6,409 nucleotides of DNA from Candidatus Aminicenantota bacterium (GTDB lineage Bacteria; Acidobacteriota; Aminicenantia; Aminicenantales; Aminicenantaceae), in contig JAUXEH010000170.1 in the NCBI GenBank assembly GCA_030620655.1, forward strand, positions 1 through 6,409, read 5' to 3'. Position 1 is the first letter of the stretch. Each line of letters begins with the position of its first letter. A program made the position numbers and the translations under genes. Shown here in pieces: positions 6,317 through 6,409 of this stretch. The notes beneath the pieces are model-generated. The model saw only the letters and a list, made by a program, of their open reading frames with translations, was not told the origin of the DNA and did no database searches.

Positions 6317-6409
6317 CCTCTCCGAGCGAGCCGATTTCACCATATCTGGGGTGTTGCGGCGGGTTCGCGGTGGACGACCACAGCTTCACCCGCCGCGCCT
6401 ACCATCTAC
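6232..6409 (+). CDS. Hypothetical protein, 3' truncated by the window edge
   Basis: An open frame of 59 codons runs from the ATG at 6232 to the window end without a stop. The first ~28 codons are AT-rich and use codons rare elsewhere here (ATA, AGA, AGG). From about 6340 the third positions become almost all G or C (LGCCGGFAVDDHSFTRRAY), as in the real genes of this window, supporting coding in this frame. No Shine-Dalgarno site precedes the ATG, and no other in-frame ATG exists. The minus strand has early stops in all three frames. A second plus frame starting with GTG at 6286 is also open to the edge, with a weaker third-position bias. I do not recognise the product. The N-terminal part may be leader sequence rather than protein. 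Confidence 0.4.
   Translation, partial: MSIFQVIHVISRDYIRYIGEHTNRIDIFSSPSEPISPYLGCCGGFAVDDHSFTRRAYHL
6254..6275. repeat. Short hairpin within the large inverted repeat
   Basis: ATGTAAT (6254-6260) and ATTACAT (6269-6275) are perfectly inverted around an 8-base loop. The hairpin sits off-centre inside the 13-bp repeat. A direct repeat of GTAATA (6247-6252, 6256-6261) and the palindrome TACATGTA (6251-6258) overlap its left side. This could be a small operator cluster or part of a branched RNA fold. Confidence 0.4.

Noticed and set aside
6356..6396. 9-bp inverted repeat GCGGCGGGT / ACCCGCCGC near the right edge
   Set aside because: It falls in GC-rich sequence with codon bias of a coding region, has a 23-base loop and no T-tract, so it is more likely incidental than a terminator.

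Overview
The window is GC-rich bacterial DNA with densely packed genes. It holds six well-supported genes (the first truncated at the left edge) and probably the start of a seventh at the right edge. Third codon positions are mostly G or C, Shine-Dalgarno sites are clear, and there are no RNA genes, insertion sequences or CRISPR arrays. The gene mix (S9D-type peptidase, FetAB-type transporter, a DUF1080 lipoprotein, a Tat-exported TIM-barrel protein) suggests an environmental, Gram-negative-type bacterium such as an Acidobacteriota or Aminicenantes relative, or a member of the Planctomycetes/Verrucomicrobia group. That placement is inference; no taxonomic marker is present.

Left third, plus strand: the C-terminal part of a glutamyl-endopeptidase-like S9 serine peptidase is followed after 18 bases by an ABC ATPase and its permease, which overlap by an ATGA. 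The transporter pair matches the FetA/FetB (YbbL/YbbM) family. It ends only six bases from a convergent gene.

Middle, minus strand: a DUF1080 lipoprotein and a membrane-anchored protein with three TPRs form a two-gene operon. The TPR gene's ribosome-binding site is fused to the DUF1080 stop codon. A 190-base AT-richer region separates this operon from a divergent plus-strand pair.

Right third, plus strand: a Tat-exported xylose-isomerase-like TIM-barrel protein is followed by a GHMP kinase that closely resembles plant glucuronokinases. The divergent pairing of a DUF1080 protein with a secreted TIM-barrel 'isomerase/epimerase' recalls the recently described 3-keto-glycoside lyase/hydratase route of glycan breakdown. 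The kinase would act in the cytoplasm, producing glucuronate 1-phosphate or a related sugar 1-phosphate. After the kinase the sequence turns AT-rich and carries a perfect 13-bp inverted repeat. Its left arm contains the only plausible ATG of an open frame that runs off the right edge.
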